DNA from: Camellia lanceoleosa
Taxonomy: Eukaryota > Streptophyta > Magnoliopsida > Ericales > Theaceae
DNA: 64,000 nt
Direction of reading: 5' to 3'
Assembly (NCBI GenBank): GCA_025200525.1
Contig: CM045767.1
Span: forward strand, 115,752,021 to 115,816,020
A model generated the notes under the pieces. It made no database searches. It had not been told where the DNA came from and saw only the letters and a list, made by a program, of their open reading frames with translations. Made by a program: the position numbers and the translations under genes. How positions within the stretch are numbered: position 1 is the first letter of the stretch; each line of letters begins with the position of its first letter. Positions 11,440 to 23,569 of the stretch are shown here, one piece after another.

Positions 11440-11832
11440 CTAGCTTAGTGCTTTATTACTTGCAAGATCCAACATATCAAAGTAAAACCTAACGAAATGC
11501 AAAGAACCGTCGATCAAAGCCGACGCAGGACCAAAAAAAGCTGCAAACCAGGCATTGATGATGAGGAAGAAGGCCCGAGAAATGCCGAGTTTGGTGGCGA
11601 TAGAGGGCAACCAGTGAGGAGCAAAGTCGTAAATGATCCAATCAGGTGCAAAAGCTTGAAGGAAGCCAGCCAACCCAGTCTCGAGTCTGTCGAAGGCTTT
11701 CTTCAGGTAAGGAATATGGTTGGAGGGGACGTCCATGCTGGCTTCTACATTTTCACGGAGGTGGTCGTCGATGCGAGTCAGATGAAAGGACTGAAATTTA
11801 TCTGATATATGTGTAGGGACCTTAGACATCAA
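11440..11832 (-). pseudogene. UGT91-like UDP-glycosyltransferase fragment captured by a transposon
   Basis: The ORF of 130 codons contains the acceptor-side N-terminal part of a plant family 1 glycosyltransferase of the UGT91 (UDP-rhamnose:rhamnosyltransferase-like) type. Recognisable blocks are HLRENVEASMDVPS (residues 24-37), VPYLKKAFD-like IPYLKKAFDRLE (40-51), PDWIIYDFAPHWLPSIA (63-79) and KLGISRAFF (81-89), ending at FFGP (99-102). Family members are about 450-470 residues, so only about a fifth is present. The catalytic His region upstream and the PSPG UDP-sugar box downstream are missing, and the last 25 or so codons do not look like a UGT. It sits just inside an inverted GATGTCTAAGGTCC copy and within a hAT-ended element, so it is a transduplicated fragment and not a functional enzyme gene. 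Confidence 0.75.
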
Positions 11833-12082
11833 AAAATAATTTTGTGGATCTCTTCCATTACGAAAAGTGGGAGAGGGACCATAGACCGATTTTCCCTATT
11901 TATTATTATATAAAAAATTTAGAACCGTAAAATCGAACTAAACCAATTTCTATGATTTCGTTCTGGTCTAGTTTCACAGTTTAACGGTTCAATTATGGTT
12001 CTAATTTTTTTGAAACTGATTCCTACAATTCAGTTCCTAGTTTATTTTAAAATTGGACCAATTTGATCCGTGTACACCCCTA

Positions 12083-13239
12083 ATTTTCCCTATCGAATTT
12101 TTTTTTTCTTCACAAAAGTGATAAATAAGAATATCATTGCAAAGTAATAAAGGTACAAGTCTTATTTGCATAATTCTATACATGAATTACTTGTATATTT
12201 GTTACTTTACAATTATTTTTCACGTTCTTCATTTTTTTGATATTATCCCAAAAAACAATAACACAAAATGATCAACTTAGTTTCATTGTTTGTACTCTCT
12301 GCCTGGCTTTTGAATATTTTATTTTTTGTTGGGTTGTTATTGTTACATTTCAACATGTGTAAATGTTTAAGGTCAACCACAGAGGCAATATGTTTAAAAA
12401 AAAAACTCTTAGGCAACAAAAATTATAAGGTTTGGTCAATACATATATGAACCTATAGGGTTTGGTCAAATATGAACTTTCGAAGGAATCTAAAATTTGC
12501 AGAGGTTGGGTTCACATCAATAGAAAGGTTTGTAGAGATCATGATCGTAAAAGAGAGGGTGGTAGAAGTTAGGGTTTGAAAGGAATGATTGACAATGAGC
12601 GTAGATTATGGAAGTCTAAACTAGAGCGAGGATGAGCTGAGAGTTGTGGTGACGGTAGAGGGTTGTGATGGCAGTGATGGTAATGGTGATGGTAGCAAGG
12701 ACATTGCAAGCATTGTGACAGAGAGAGTGGGTGGATGAAAAATAAATTAGGATTTTAAAAATAGGAAAATGAAGACATTATTAGAGTGAAGAGATATGTA
12801 CTGAGAACATTTTTCTTTTTGATATGTGCACTAAGAAAGTATTCATTAAATATGTGTGTGAAAATAGAATTACGTGATATTAAAGAACCCACAACAAGTG
12901 ACAAGTTGTACATATTTAGGATTGTTTTGGGAATAACTTTTTGACTTTTTTACTAAAATATGATATAAAAAAATAATATGTTTGAGATGATATTTGACTT
13001 TTAGGGGTGTGGGGGTGCGGGAACGTGAAAAAAGTAGAAAAAAAAGATTTTTTTTTTAAAGTTTTATATATATATTGACTTTTTAATTGGAAAAATGTAA
13101 CAAGTGTCTCCTAGCCATTATTTAATATTGAGAAGTGTATAAAAAATGTCTTGAAAATATATAAAAATATTAAAAAGTGTATTAATTTTAATAAAAATGT
13201 ATTGAAATTAGTGAAAGTATATTGTATTTTATAAATGTT
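12083..13239. other. Intergenic interval with G-rich stretch and a MITE relic
   Basis: No supported gene. 12480-12760 is purine/G-rich (GGTGATGG, GTGATGGCAGTGATGG repeats) and resembles the G-rich internal part of the element at 13240-14398. 12915-13085 carries TTTTGGGAATAACTTTTTGA and ACTTTTTAATTGG pieces of the common MITE family. Confidence 0.4.
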
Positions 13240-13994
13240 GAGGGCTGCTATTAGCATATACCTCTTTATTTTGGACCCCTTAATTCTTTGAACCGCAACC
13301 AGCAAAATGAGTTCCCACCATTTTCTCTTTGAACCCCCACCTTAATATCAATTATACCCTTAATCCCAAACCCAAACCCTAGCCTCCACTTCCAACCACC
13401 ACCTCCGGCACCACTGACATTACCTCCGGCCACCCACCTCCTACCCTTCTTATTCTTCACCTCTAGAACAAAAAATCAACAAGAACAACAACCAAATTAA
13501 GAAGAAAGAATTTGATCAAATTGTTAAATCAAACCTGAGATCGAAATGGCATGTACGAAAACCATTGGAATCCAGATTATGATTTTGTTGAACCAAATCA
13601 TGATATGGATCGTCTTTTGAAATGGATCGATATGGATCATCTTCTAAGATAAACCCAGATGATGAAGACGAACAAACCCTAGAAACTCAGACCCTTTCAG
13701 CGCTAAAATCCTAAGCTTCTAGAGAAAGAGAAAGAGAAAGAGAGCTAAGATGAATGAGAGACTTTGCCCCTGATGTTACACCACTGCCATTTGAAAATCG
13801 CCTTCGTCATTGCCTTTCCAGTCATAACACTTCAACGCCGATAGGGCTGCACCACGAGGATAGATTTTGAAGAAAAAGATAAATGACCAGAGTTGCACCA
13901 AGCCCTAGTTGAATAAGGGGGCCACGAACCCAAATTGCAACCTAGAACTCAAATCGCAGAACCCAAAATCGCCCTAGATGTACTCGTGATCTCT

Positions 13995-14040
<46 letters not shown>

Positions 14041-14398
14041 ATTGGTGATGGTGAGTTGAGAAAAGGGACGCAAGATCTAAAGTTAGGGTTTCGGACAGTG
14101 GGTGGTGGACGGTGATGGCAACAACATGATGACGGAAAGAAGGAGGATAGAATGCTGCAATGATGGCGATGGTTGGAGGTGACAGGAAGGTAGACAACTG
14201 TCGTAGGGGATAGTCGGCGTTGGGGTGAATGATGGCTACCGGAGGTGATGGAATTAGGGTTAGGGTTTGGAAAATTAGGATTAGAGGGTTAAGGATGATG
14301 GTAGAAATGAAATTTTATCTTTGAACAAAATTGGAATTATAAAAAATCAAAGAGTGAGGGGTCCAAATTAAAGAGGTAGGTGCTAATGACATCTCTCT
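13240..14398. mobile_element. Mutator-like element with ~50-bp inverted termini
   Basis: The left terminus (about 13240-13290) and the inverted right terminus (about 14348-14398) share CATTAGCA/TATTAGCA, TACCTCTTTA and TTTGGACCCCT followed by CTCTTTG. The flanks TAAATGTT and TAAATATT agree at 7 of 8 positions, consistent with an eroded 8-9 bp target duplication. The inside is comparatively GC-rich, has gene-like CCACC/GGTGATGG composition and a (CT)n(AC)n microsatellite at about 13991-14037, but no conserved protein was recognised. The left breakpoint of the large tandem duplication (13619) lies inside this element. Confidence 0.62.
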
Positions 14399-15849
14399 AA
14401 ATATTTTGTCTTTTATTTGTATCATAAAGACACTTGTTAATAAGACCCTTTTAATTAGGATGATTCTATTTACATACTATCAATCCTCTCACTATACACT
14501 ATTACTTAGTTCACATCAATAATATTTTTAACTTTTAATTTTTTATTCAACACACACCATAATATTACTCTTTTAGCCTAATCTACATAACACATTATAC
14601 ACTTTTAAAACAAGATGATGTATACACAATTAAAGTTGAAAAGACAATAAAGTCTAAAATACAATTCATGGTAATTTTAAATTCCTGTGTGTGTGTGTGT
14701 GTGTGTCTCTCTCTCTGATTTGTGTTGAATCTGTGAAAGCAATATGAGAGAAAATGACGAGAACCAAGCGGCGGATTGAAATTTTACAACAGTAAAGCAA
14801 TTGATGTGGTATTCTACAAAAATTTAAACAAAAAATAATTTTAGTATTGTTTATAAATACAATGTTAAAAAAAGCTTAATATGTTTACAAATTTATATTT
14901 GAACTAAACTAAAATGTTCAATTTTTTTTATTTTTTTTTATTTTTATATATGAGCATTTAATACTTGTTCAACTTTAATAATATGAACAAAATGATTCTG
15001 TTCAAATATAAACAACTGAATAATCTGTAAATGTTCAACTCTACATGTGTACGGAATGAATAAGCCATTGTTGTAAAAATAATAGCGGTCTTTTATTCTA
15101 AATCAATACAAACAAGATAAATAACAAAGTAAATTGACATTTTCATTGTTGTTTTGTTTCAAATCAATGTCATGCATATTATATAAATCAATTGATTTCA
15201 ATGTTTTAAAATCCTAAATCTTCCAAAATAATAATATTTTGAGTTTGAAAATAATAGAGAAGTGACTTGTGGTAGGAGATAGTGTATAGAGATATTTGTA
15301 TTTTTATATGTGAATTATTGAAATAAGTATATACACACTCATATTATTCTTAATAATCATTTTACTAAAGAATATTTACTGAGAGGATTGACAGTGTGGA
15401 AATAAAATTATTTTTTTAATTATTATCCAAATTTTCAAAACTTACACTTGGTTTAAAAAAATATTATATCACTTTACCGCTTTCGTACATGAGGCCTCGT
15501 TTGAAAACATGTTTTTTTAGTAATTTTTTATTTTTTAGCTAAAATATGATATAAAAAAAATTAGTATGTTTTTGATGACTTTTAAACTTTTTACGAAAAG
15601 ATATACAAAAAGTAAAAAATAAAATAAAATCTTTGACTTTTTAATATACATCATTAATTTTTTAACTTTTTAAATAATTTTAAACTTTTTAACTACAAAA
15701 GTCACTTGCCCAACCAGAACCTGAGAGGCGAAAAAATTGTAGCTAGGCTAGGAGCCCTTGGCTTGCAAATGTTGGTTGGGGGTATTGGGACCATGCACAA
15801 CAACTATCACATCAGCTAGATTTTTTAATTTTTTCTTAAAGAATGGTAA

Positions 15850-16416
15850 GAGCATCTCCAACGGTTCAGCAAAAGTTTCATCAGATTTGAGTAAAAAATG
15901 TGCGATTTCCTTGATTTGATACTTCGCGCTCCAACAGTTTTCATCAAATTCGTTTCACCAAATTGGCGGCAACCGGCAGGTCGACAACCCGTCCAACCGT
16001 GAAGTCCAAAATTTTTTTTTTTTTTTTTAAACCGTTTGAACCTTTGAACTGAACTTTTGACTCTGGGTGGTCGATCGGTGGTCAATCCCGGCAATCGGGT
16101 GGTCGACCACCTAGGCAAAAAAAAATTTTTTTTTTTTTTTTTGGACTGTTTGAACCGTTTAGTGAACTGTCTGAATTTTTTTCTGGGGTGACCGGTTGGT
16201 CAACCGGTTGGTCACCCGGATGGTCGCCCGGTTCTCTCATCCCAACGGTCAGTAACAGTAATTTGCTGAAATACTTCGCCTGTACTCAGTTTGGTGAAAG
16301 ATTTGCTGAATTCTGAATTTGATATCAATCTGATGAAACGGTTGGAGCATGAAAAGGGGCCTTTTTCATCAAAATTTAAATTTGGTGTTGGATTTGGTTA
16401 ACCGTTGGAGATGGTC
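15850..16416. mobile_element. Tourist-like (PIF/Harbinger) MITE, copy in unit 1
   Basis: Terminal inverted repeats are GAGCATCTCCAACGGTT at the left and AACCGTTGGAGATGGTC at the right, differing at one position, with TAA on both sides (15847-15849 and 16417-16419). That is the 3-bp TWA duplication of Harbinger elements. The core (about 15960-16330) is GC-rich and full of GGTCGACC/GGTTGGTCAACC palindromes and homopolymer T or A runs. Confidence 0.85.
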
Positions 16417-16973
16417 TAATGGAAAGCTATTTGGTTATAAAATTTGATGAATGTTAACTTGAATAAAATAATGGAGCATTTTAGTAACAAGTTAAAGGAA
16501 TTAATTTTTTGACTTTTTAATTTTTTTTGACAAAAAAATTAATTTTTTTTATTCCAAAGAACCCAACTTTTTGTCAAAAAAGTCATCAAAAAAATTAAAA
16601 AATCAAAAAATTAACTTTTTATTAACTTTCTAAAACACTCCAATGTGAGGATGATGCATTTAAAACACTCCAATGTGAGGATGATGCATTTAACTTTCTA
16701 AAAAATTAACTTTTTAATCTCATTACAAAATAATATATAGGGAAATGATATTCACATTCAAAATTTGTCTCTTTCTCTATTATTTTTATTTTTATTTTTA
16801 TACCTCTCATAAAAAAAAAGGAAAAATGTGACTATCATTTCTCCGATGCACATATCTAAAAAGGTGCTTATAGTATGTCATTTATATAAATTTTATGAAA
16901 TGTTAAAAAATTGTGGCATAAATAAAAAATATCATAACTTTTTTGATCACAAAAGTCATAACTTTTTCATAAT

Positions 16974-17687
16974 AAGGGGTGAGCAGCGGATATATCGATC
17001 CGCCTAAACCAACCGAACCTAATCAATCCATCGCATTTTTGAACGAATGCGTAATGACGAACGGACAGTTGCAGATTGATTTTTTCTAATCCACCTAATT
17101 TTGGATGGATGGCGGATTTGAAATTCCTTTGGTCGCAACCAAACCGCCAAACCGCGAGCACCTCTAATAATTTGTGAGATTTTATGTTTTCGATTTGTTT
17201 AGACATTCTATTTGCGTTTTTAATTAAAAAAGAGTTTAAATATTTTGTTGAGAATGAGTTTACAACTTGAATATTTTTTGAATTGAAAAAAATAAATATA
17301 TTATTTATCTATATTTTTTGATTTTTAAATCTAATTCTAAAAGTAATAAAATAAAAAGATGATATATGCTGGTTGATTTTTGTTTTCAAAAACAAATATA
17401 GATGTAACAATACAGAGGCATACAATCTCTACTACTGTTCTTTTCATGATTTTGGTGGTTTGAATTGTTTTTATATTTTAAGAATCACAGATTGTAACAC
17501 TTTATGTGGATGAGGTATGATGTGATTTTAATATGTAGATGAGGCATGCAGTAATTGTAATATTCTAAAATTTCAAACTTTCTTTCTTTGGATGAGGCAT
17601 ATAGTAATTGTAATACTTTTTTAAGTTATTGACTATAATATATATATATATATATATTTTGAGGAAGTGCACAAGTTGAATTATGTT
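16974..17687. mobile_element. hAT element truncated by the duplication breakpoint
   Basis: The sequence matches the first 714 bp or so of the complete element at 21038-21933, beginning AAGGGGTGAGCAGCGGATA. It stops at ATTATGTT, where unit 2 begins, so its right end was lost when the tandem duplication formed. The minus-strand open frame 16967-17206 is the transposon end and not a gene. Confidence 0.8.
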
Positions 17688-20600
17688 GAAATGGATCGAT
17701 ATGGATCATCTTCTAAGATAAACCCAGATGATGAAGACGAACAAACCCTAGAAACTCAGACCCTTTCAGCGCTAAAATCCTAAGCTTCTAGAGAAAGAGA
17801 AAGAGAAAGAGAGCTAAGATGAATGAGAGACTTTGCCCCTGATGTTACACCACTGCCATTTGAAAATCGCCTTCGTCATTGCCTTTCCAGTCATAACACT
17901 TCAACGCCGATAGGGCTGCACCACGAGGATAGATTTTGAAGAAGAAGATAAATGACCAGAGTTGCACCAAGCCCTAGTTGAATAAGGGGGCCACGAACCC
18001 AAATTGCAACCTAGAACTCAAATCGCAGAACCCAAAATCGCCCTAGATGTACTCGTGATCTCTCTCTCTCTCTCTCTTACACACACATACACACACACAC
18101 ACACACTCTATTGGTGATGGTGAGTTGAGAAAAGGGACGCAAGATCTAAAGTTAGGGTTTCGGACAGTGGGTGGTGGACGGTGATGGCAACAACATGATG
18201 ACGGAAAGAAGGAGGATAGAATGCTGCAATGATGGCGATGGTTGGAGGTGACAGGAAGGTAGACAACTGTCGTAGGGGATAGTCGGCGTTGGGGTGAATG
18301 ATGGCTCTGAGGTGATGGAATTAGGGTTAGGGTTTGGAAAATTAGGATTAGAGGGTTAAGGATGATGGTAGAAATGAAATTTTATCTTTGAACAAAATTG
18401 GAATTATAAAAAATCAAAGAGTGAGGGGTCCAAATTAAAGAGGTAGGTGCTAATGACATCTCTCTAAATATTTTGTCTTTTATTTGTATCATAAAGACAC
18501 TTGTTAATAAGACCCTTTTAATTAGGATGATTCTATTTACATACTATCAATCCTCTCACTATACACTATTACTTAGTTCACATCAATAATATTTTTAACT
18601 TTTAATTTTTTATTCAACACACACCATAATATTACTCTTTTAGCCTAATCTACATAACACATTATACACTTTTAAAACAAGATGATGTATACACAATTAA
18701 AGTTGAAAAGACAATAAAGTCTAAAATACAATTCATGGTAATTTTAAATTCCTGTGTGTGTGTGTGTGTGTGTCTCTCTCTCTCTGATTTGTGTTGAATC
18801 TGTGAAAGCAATATGAGAGAAAATGACGAGAACCAAGCGGCGGATTGAAATTTTACAACAGTAAAGCAATTGATGTGGTATTCTACAAAAATTTAAACAA
18901 AAAATAATTTTAGTATTGTTTATAAATACAATGTTAAAAAAAGCTTAATATGTTTACAAATTTATATTTGAACTAAACTAAAATGTTCAATTTTTTTTAT
19001 TTTTTTTTATTTTTATATATGAGCATTTAATACTTGTTCAACTTTAATAATATGAACAAAATGATTCTGTTCAAATATAAACAACTGAATAATCTGTAAA
19101 TGTTCAACTCTACATGTGTACGGAATGAATAAGCCATTGTTGTAAAAATAATAGCGGTCTTTTATTCTAAATCAATACAAACAAGATAAATAACAAAGTA
19201 AATTGACATTTTCATTGTTGTTTTGTTTCAAATCAATGTCATGCATATTATATAAATCAATTGATTTCAATGTTTTAAAATCCTAAATCTTCCAAAATAA
19301 TAATATTTTGAGTTTGAAAATAATAGAGAAGTGACTTGTGGTAGGAGATAGTGTATAGAGATATTTGTATTTTTATATGTGAATTATTGAAATAAGTATA
19401 TACACACTCATATTATTCTTAATAATCATTTTACTAAAGAATATTTACTGAGAGGATTGACAGTGTGGAAATAAAATTATTTTTTTAATTATTATCCAAA
19501 TTTTCAAAACTTACACTTGGTTTAAAAAAATATTATATCACTTTACCGCTTTAGACGTGAGGCCTCGCTTTGAAAACATGTTTTTTTAGTAATTTTTTAT
19601 TTTTTAGCTAAAATATGATATAAAAAAAATTAGTATGTTTTTGATGACTTTTAAACTTTTTACGAAAAGATATACAAAAAGTAAAAAATAAAATAAAATC
19701 TTTGACTTTTTAATATACATCATTAATTTTTTAACTTTTTAAATAATTTTAAACTTTTTAACTACAAAAGTCACTTGCCCAACCAGAACCTGAGAGGCGA
19801 AAAAATTGTAGCTAGGCTAGGAGCCCTTGGCTTGCAAATGTTGGTTGGGGGTATTGGGACCATGCACAACAACTATCACATCAGCTAGATTTTTTAATTT
19901 TTTCTTAAAGAATGGTAAGAGCATCTCCAACGGTTCAGCAAAAGTTTCATCAGATTTGAGTAAAAAATGTGTGATTTCCTTGATTTGATACTTCGCGCTC
20001 CAACAGTTTTCATCAAATTCGTTTCACCAAATTGGCGCCGGCAATCACGGCCGGCCGTCGATTCAATCGTGAAGTCCAAAATTTTTTTTTTTTTTTAACC
20101 GGTTTGATCCTTTTGAACTGACCTTTTTGGACTCCTGGGTGGTCGACCGGGTGGTCATCCGGCCGGCCGCCCGGGTGGTCGACCACCTAGGCAAAAAAAT
20201 TTTTTTTTTTTGGACTGTTTGAACCGTTTAGTGAACTGTCAATTTTTTTTCAGGGTGTTGGTTGGTCAACCGGTTGGTCACCCGAATGGTCGCCTGCCTT
20301 CTCTCATCCCAACGGCAAGAATAAAGAATTTGTCAAATACTTCAATGTACAGCTTTGGTGAAAGATTTGTTGAATTCTGAATTTGATATCAATCTGATGA
20401 AACGGTTGGAGCATGAAAAGGGGCCTTTTTCATCAAAATTTAAATTTGGTGTTGGATTTGGTTAACCGTTGGAGATGGTCTAATGGAAAGCTATTTGGTT
20501 ATAAAATTTGATGAATGTTAACTTGAATAAAATAATGGAGCATTTTAGTAACAAGTTAAAGAAATTAATTTTTTGACTTTTTAATTTTTTTTGACAAAAA

Positions 20601-21695
20601 AATTAATTTTTTTTATTCCAAAGAACCCAACTTTTTGTCAAAAAAGTCATCAAAAAAATTAAAAAATCAAAAAATTAACTTTTTATTAACTTTCTAAAAC
20701 ACTCCAATGTGAGGATGATGCATTTAAAACACTCCAATGTGAGGATGATGCATTTAACTTTCTAAAAAATTAACTTTTTAATCTCATTACAAAATAATAT
20801 ATAGGGAAATGATATTCACATTCAAAATTTGTCTCTTTCTCTATTATTTTTATTTTTATTTTTATACCTCTCATAAAAAAAAAGGAAAAATGTGACTATC
20901 ATTTCTCCGATGCACATATCTAAAAAGGTGCTTATAGTATGTCATTTATATAAATTTTATGAAATGTTAAAAAATTGTGGCATAAATAAAAAATATCATA
21001 ACTTTTTTGATCACAAAAGTCATAACTTTTTCATAATAAGGGGTGAGCAGCGGATATATCGATCCGCCTAAACCAACCGAACCTAATCAATCCATCGCAT
21101 TTTTGAACGAATGCGTAATGACGAACGGACAGTTGCAGATTGATTTTTTCTAATCCACCTAATTTTGGATGGATGGCGGATTTGAAATTCCTTTGGTCGC
21201 AACCAAACCGCCAAACCGCGAGCACCTCTAGTAATTTGTGAGATTTTATGTTTTCGATTTGTTTAGACATTCTATTTGCGTTTTTAATTAAAAAAGAGTT
21301 TAAATATTTTGTTGAGAATGAGTTTACAACTTGAATATTTTTTGAATTGAAAAAAATAAATATATTATTTATCTATATTTTTTGATTTTTAAATCTAATT
21401 CTAAAAGTAATAAAATAAAAAGATGATATATGCTGGTTGATTTTTGTTTTCAAAAACAAATATAGATGTAACAATACAGAGGCATACAATCTCTACTACT
21501 GTTCTTTTCATGATTTTGGTGGTTTGAATTGTTTTTATATTTTAAGAATCACAGATTGTAACACTTTATGTGGATGAGGTATGATGTGATTTTAATATGT
21601 AGATGAGGCATGCAGTAATTGTAATATTCTAAAATTTCAAACTTTCTTTCTTTGGATGAGGCATATAGTAATTGTAATACTTTTTTAAGTTATTG

Positions 21696-21727
<32 letters not shown>

Positions 21728-21757
21728 TTTGAGGAAGTGCACAAGTTGAATTATGTT
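17688..21757. repeat. Tandem duplication, unit 2 (about 4.07 kb)
   Basis: Second copy of the unit at 13619-17687, same orientation, no spacer. The junction reads ATTATGTT|GAAATGG; the ancestral right flank after 21757 is AAAAATTT, and the ancestral left flank before 13619 is GTCTTTT, so only TT is shared as microhomology. Small differences are scattered (AC repeat length, a few indels near 18306, 18775 and 19553). One block, 20030-20375, is much more diverged. Confidence 0.92.
19919..20480. mobile_element. Tourist-like MITE, copy in unit 2
   Basis: Same insertion as 15850-16416, carried along by the duplication, with the same ends and TAA duplications at 19916-19918 and 20481-20483. The core differs from the other copy by many substitutions and small indels (for example GGCCGGCCGCCCGGG present only here), although sequence on both sides is almost identical. 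Confidence 0.85.
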
Positions 21758-21933
21758 AAAAATTTACAAAATTTTAAATCGCCAAACCGATTCGCATCCG
21801 TCCGTCAATCCGCTCAATCCACATCCGTCGGATTAGTGGATGGATACAGATTGATTTTTTCCAATTTTCCAATCTGGTAGACAGATGACGAATTGGAAAT
21901 TTCGTGACCGCAACTGACCTGCGGCCACCCCTA
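21038..21933. mobile_element. Complete non-autonomous hAT-like element (about 0.9 kb)
   Basis: Ends AAGGGGTGAGCAGCGG... and ...TGCGGCCACCCCTA; an inverted relative with perfect target duplication lies at 24451-25345. Both have GGCGGAT/ATCCGCC-rich subterminal zones and an AT-rich middle with GATGAGGCATGCAGTAATTG. No transposase is present. The flanking 8-mers do not match well here. Confidence 0.78.
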
Positions 21934-21989
21934 ATAAAATGTTATAACAAAAATTACAAACTGTTATGATTTCACCATTTGTAACTTTA

Positions 21990-22920
21990 GAGTGCACATA
22001 ATAAAAATATAGGTAGCGTTTGGTTTGCTTTGGAATCATGATTTGGATAAAAAAAAATTCAAAACTCTTTTTAAAACTCATAATCAAACAAAGTTTTCAA
22101 AACTCTTTTCAAAAAAACTTATAGCCATACAAGTTTTCAGAACTATATTTATATAAAAAAAAAATCAACAATTCTTTCTTTTTATTTTGTTCTTTAAAAT
22201 TATTTTTTATTTTTATTTTTGAAAAAAATATTTATTTATTTTATTTATTTTTTTGAAAAAATATTTTGTTATTTTTTTAAGTATTGGCCAAATAATTTGT
22301 TATAATTTAGATATATATGGGTGATCCAACATTTTTTAAATTTTTTTTTAAAAAAATATTTAAAATAAAAATTTAAAAATATTAAAAATAAAAAATAACA
22401 ATTTTAAATATTTAAAATATTTTGTGTTTGTGGGGCTGGGCCATGCGAAAGCGGATAGCACAAACGAAAGTGAATTACTGTCGGTACTTTTACCGATATC
22501 TAAATGGTTATAACCATCGAGATTTGAATTCGATAGACCGATGTAGAATTTTAAGTATTGGGAAAATAATTTGTTATGTTTTAGATATATATTAGCTAAT
22601 CAAAATTATACTTAACCGGTACAAAGATTGTGAAGAAATGAAAAAACAAAAGTAAAAAATACAATGCACATTAAAAAAATAAAAAACTATTTACAATAAA
22701 AAATATTAACCCTAAAAAAATAAAATTAAGATAATTTTTAAATTTAAAAAAAAAAAAACTCAAAACAATTTCAAAATATAACTGAAAATTCTTTTTAAAA
22801 CTTATAATCAAACAAATTTTCTCTTCTCAAAACTCATTTTAAAAACTTATCTTTCAAAACACAACTTAAAACTCAAATATCATATCAAAAACTAAATCAA
22901 ACCGAACCATAATTTTCTTA
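21990..22920. mobile_element. AT-rich MITE-like element with GTTTGGTTTG / CAAACCGAACC ends
   Basis: The left end has GGTAGCGTTTGGTTTGCTTT and a CAAAACTCTTTTCAAAA... zone; the right end has ACTCAAATATCATATC and AAATCAAACCGAACCATAA. A similar arrangement recurs at 38490-39425. The middle has AT-rich short repeats and a GC-richer patch near 22430-22530. There is no coding capacity. Confidence 0.45.
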
Positions 22921-23569
22921 CAATGTTTAGTTTTTTAGGGTTACATGTTACATTTCTCCAGCGGTATGTTCTAAGGCAAATTAAGTTGACTATTTATTTT
23001 ATTTTATTTTATTTTTATTTTCAAGTGGAACTATATTTGACGCAAATTATATTTTGCATCTTTATGTTAGTCATTTTCTCACTTTGGTCCTTGAACAATA
23101 TTTTGAGTGTATCTATAAAAAAATAGAGTAAAAAAATAATTTTTTAAAAGGTTAGATTACATTAATATTCTTTAAGATTTAGAGAAAATATAATAAGTTT
23201 CATAATTTTAACATAATTATATGAACTTGCCTTTCTAGTAAGGCTAAAAAGACTATAATGAAGATAGTGTAAAAACATAAAAATAAATAATGTAAAATAT
23301 ATATTGATTAATAAGATAAGATAATTTAGGTAAAATAACTAATGCAAATGTTATTTGAGTGTAAAAAATTAATGTCAAATTTCTATGGGAGATTTATTAG
23401 AAAATTATTTTCTAAGTATTTGTATCCCAATTAGTCCATAAGATATTATTATATTCCAATAAGTCCTATTATTTGAATAATTGATCTACCAAATCCTAAT
23501 TCTCATATTTAAAGTATTTTAAAGACATTTATACTCTTACAAATATTTTTTGAATGGTTAGTAATTTAG
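22921..23569. other. AT-rich interval, nothing recognised
   Basis: No gene, structural RNA or clear repeat boundary is visible to me. Confidence 0.45.

Larger units (their letters stand above)
9173..12082. mobile_element. Composite hAT-ended element carrying a captured gene fragment
   Basis: The ends are a perfect 12-bp inverted repeat, TAGGGGTGTACA at 9173-9184 and TGTACACCCCTA at 12071-12082, typical of plant hAT elements. The flanking 8 bp agree only partly, so the target duplication is eroded or the end has shifted. A second inverted pair, GATGTCTAAGGTCC at 9590-9603 and its complement at 11817-11830, lies inside and may mark a nested transposon. Between these lie about 20 CCAGAGAAATT-like motifs, a 29-bp tandem repeat (10276-10333), a 49-codon terminal-exon-like ORF and a UGT fragment. 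No transposase was recognised. Confidence 0.72.
13619..17687. repeat. Tandem duplication, unit 1 (about 4.07 kb)
   Basis: This 4069-bp unit is followed immediately by a nearly identical 4070-bp unit. It starts inside the Mutator-like element and ends inside a hAT element. It contains a (GT)n(CT)n microsatellite near 14691-14718, a GAGGCCTCGTTTG MITE relic near 15490-15715, a Tourist-like MITE (15850-16416), two tandem ~31-bp copies of ACACTCCAATGTGAGGATGA (about 16632-16690) and the truncated hAT (16974-17687). No gene is present. Confidence 0.92.

Noticed and set aside
15825..17206. Minus-strand frames of 97 and 79 codons, repeated at 19894-21270
   Set aside because: They fall in the Tourist-like MITE and hAT end and exist twice only because of the tandem duplication; the peptides resemble transposon ends, not proteins.
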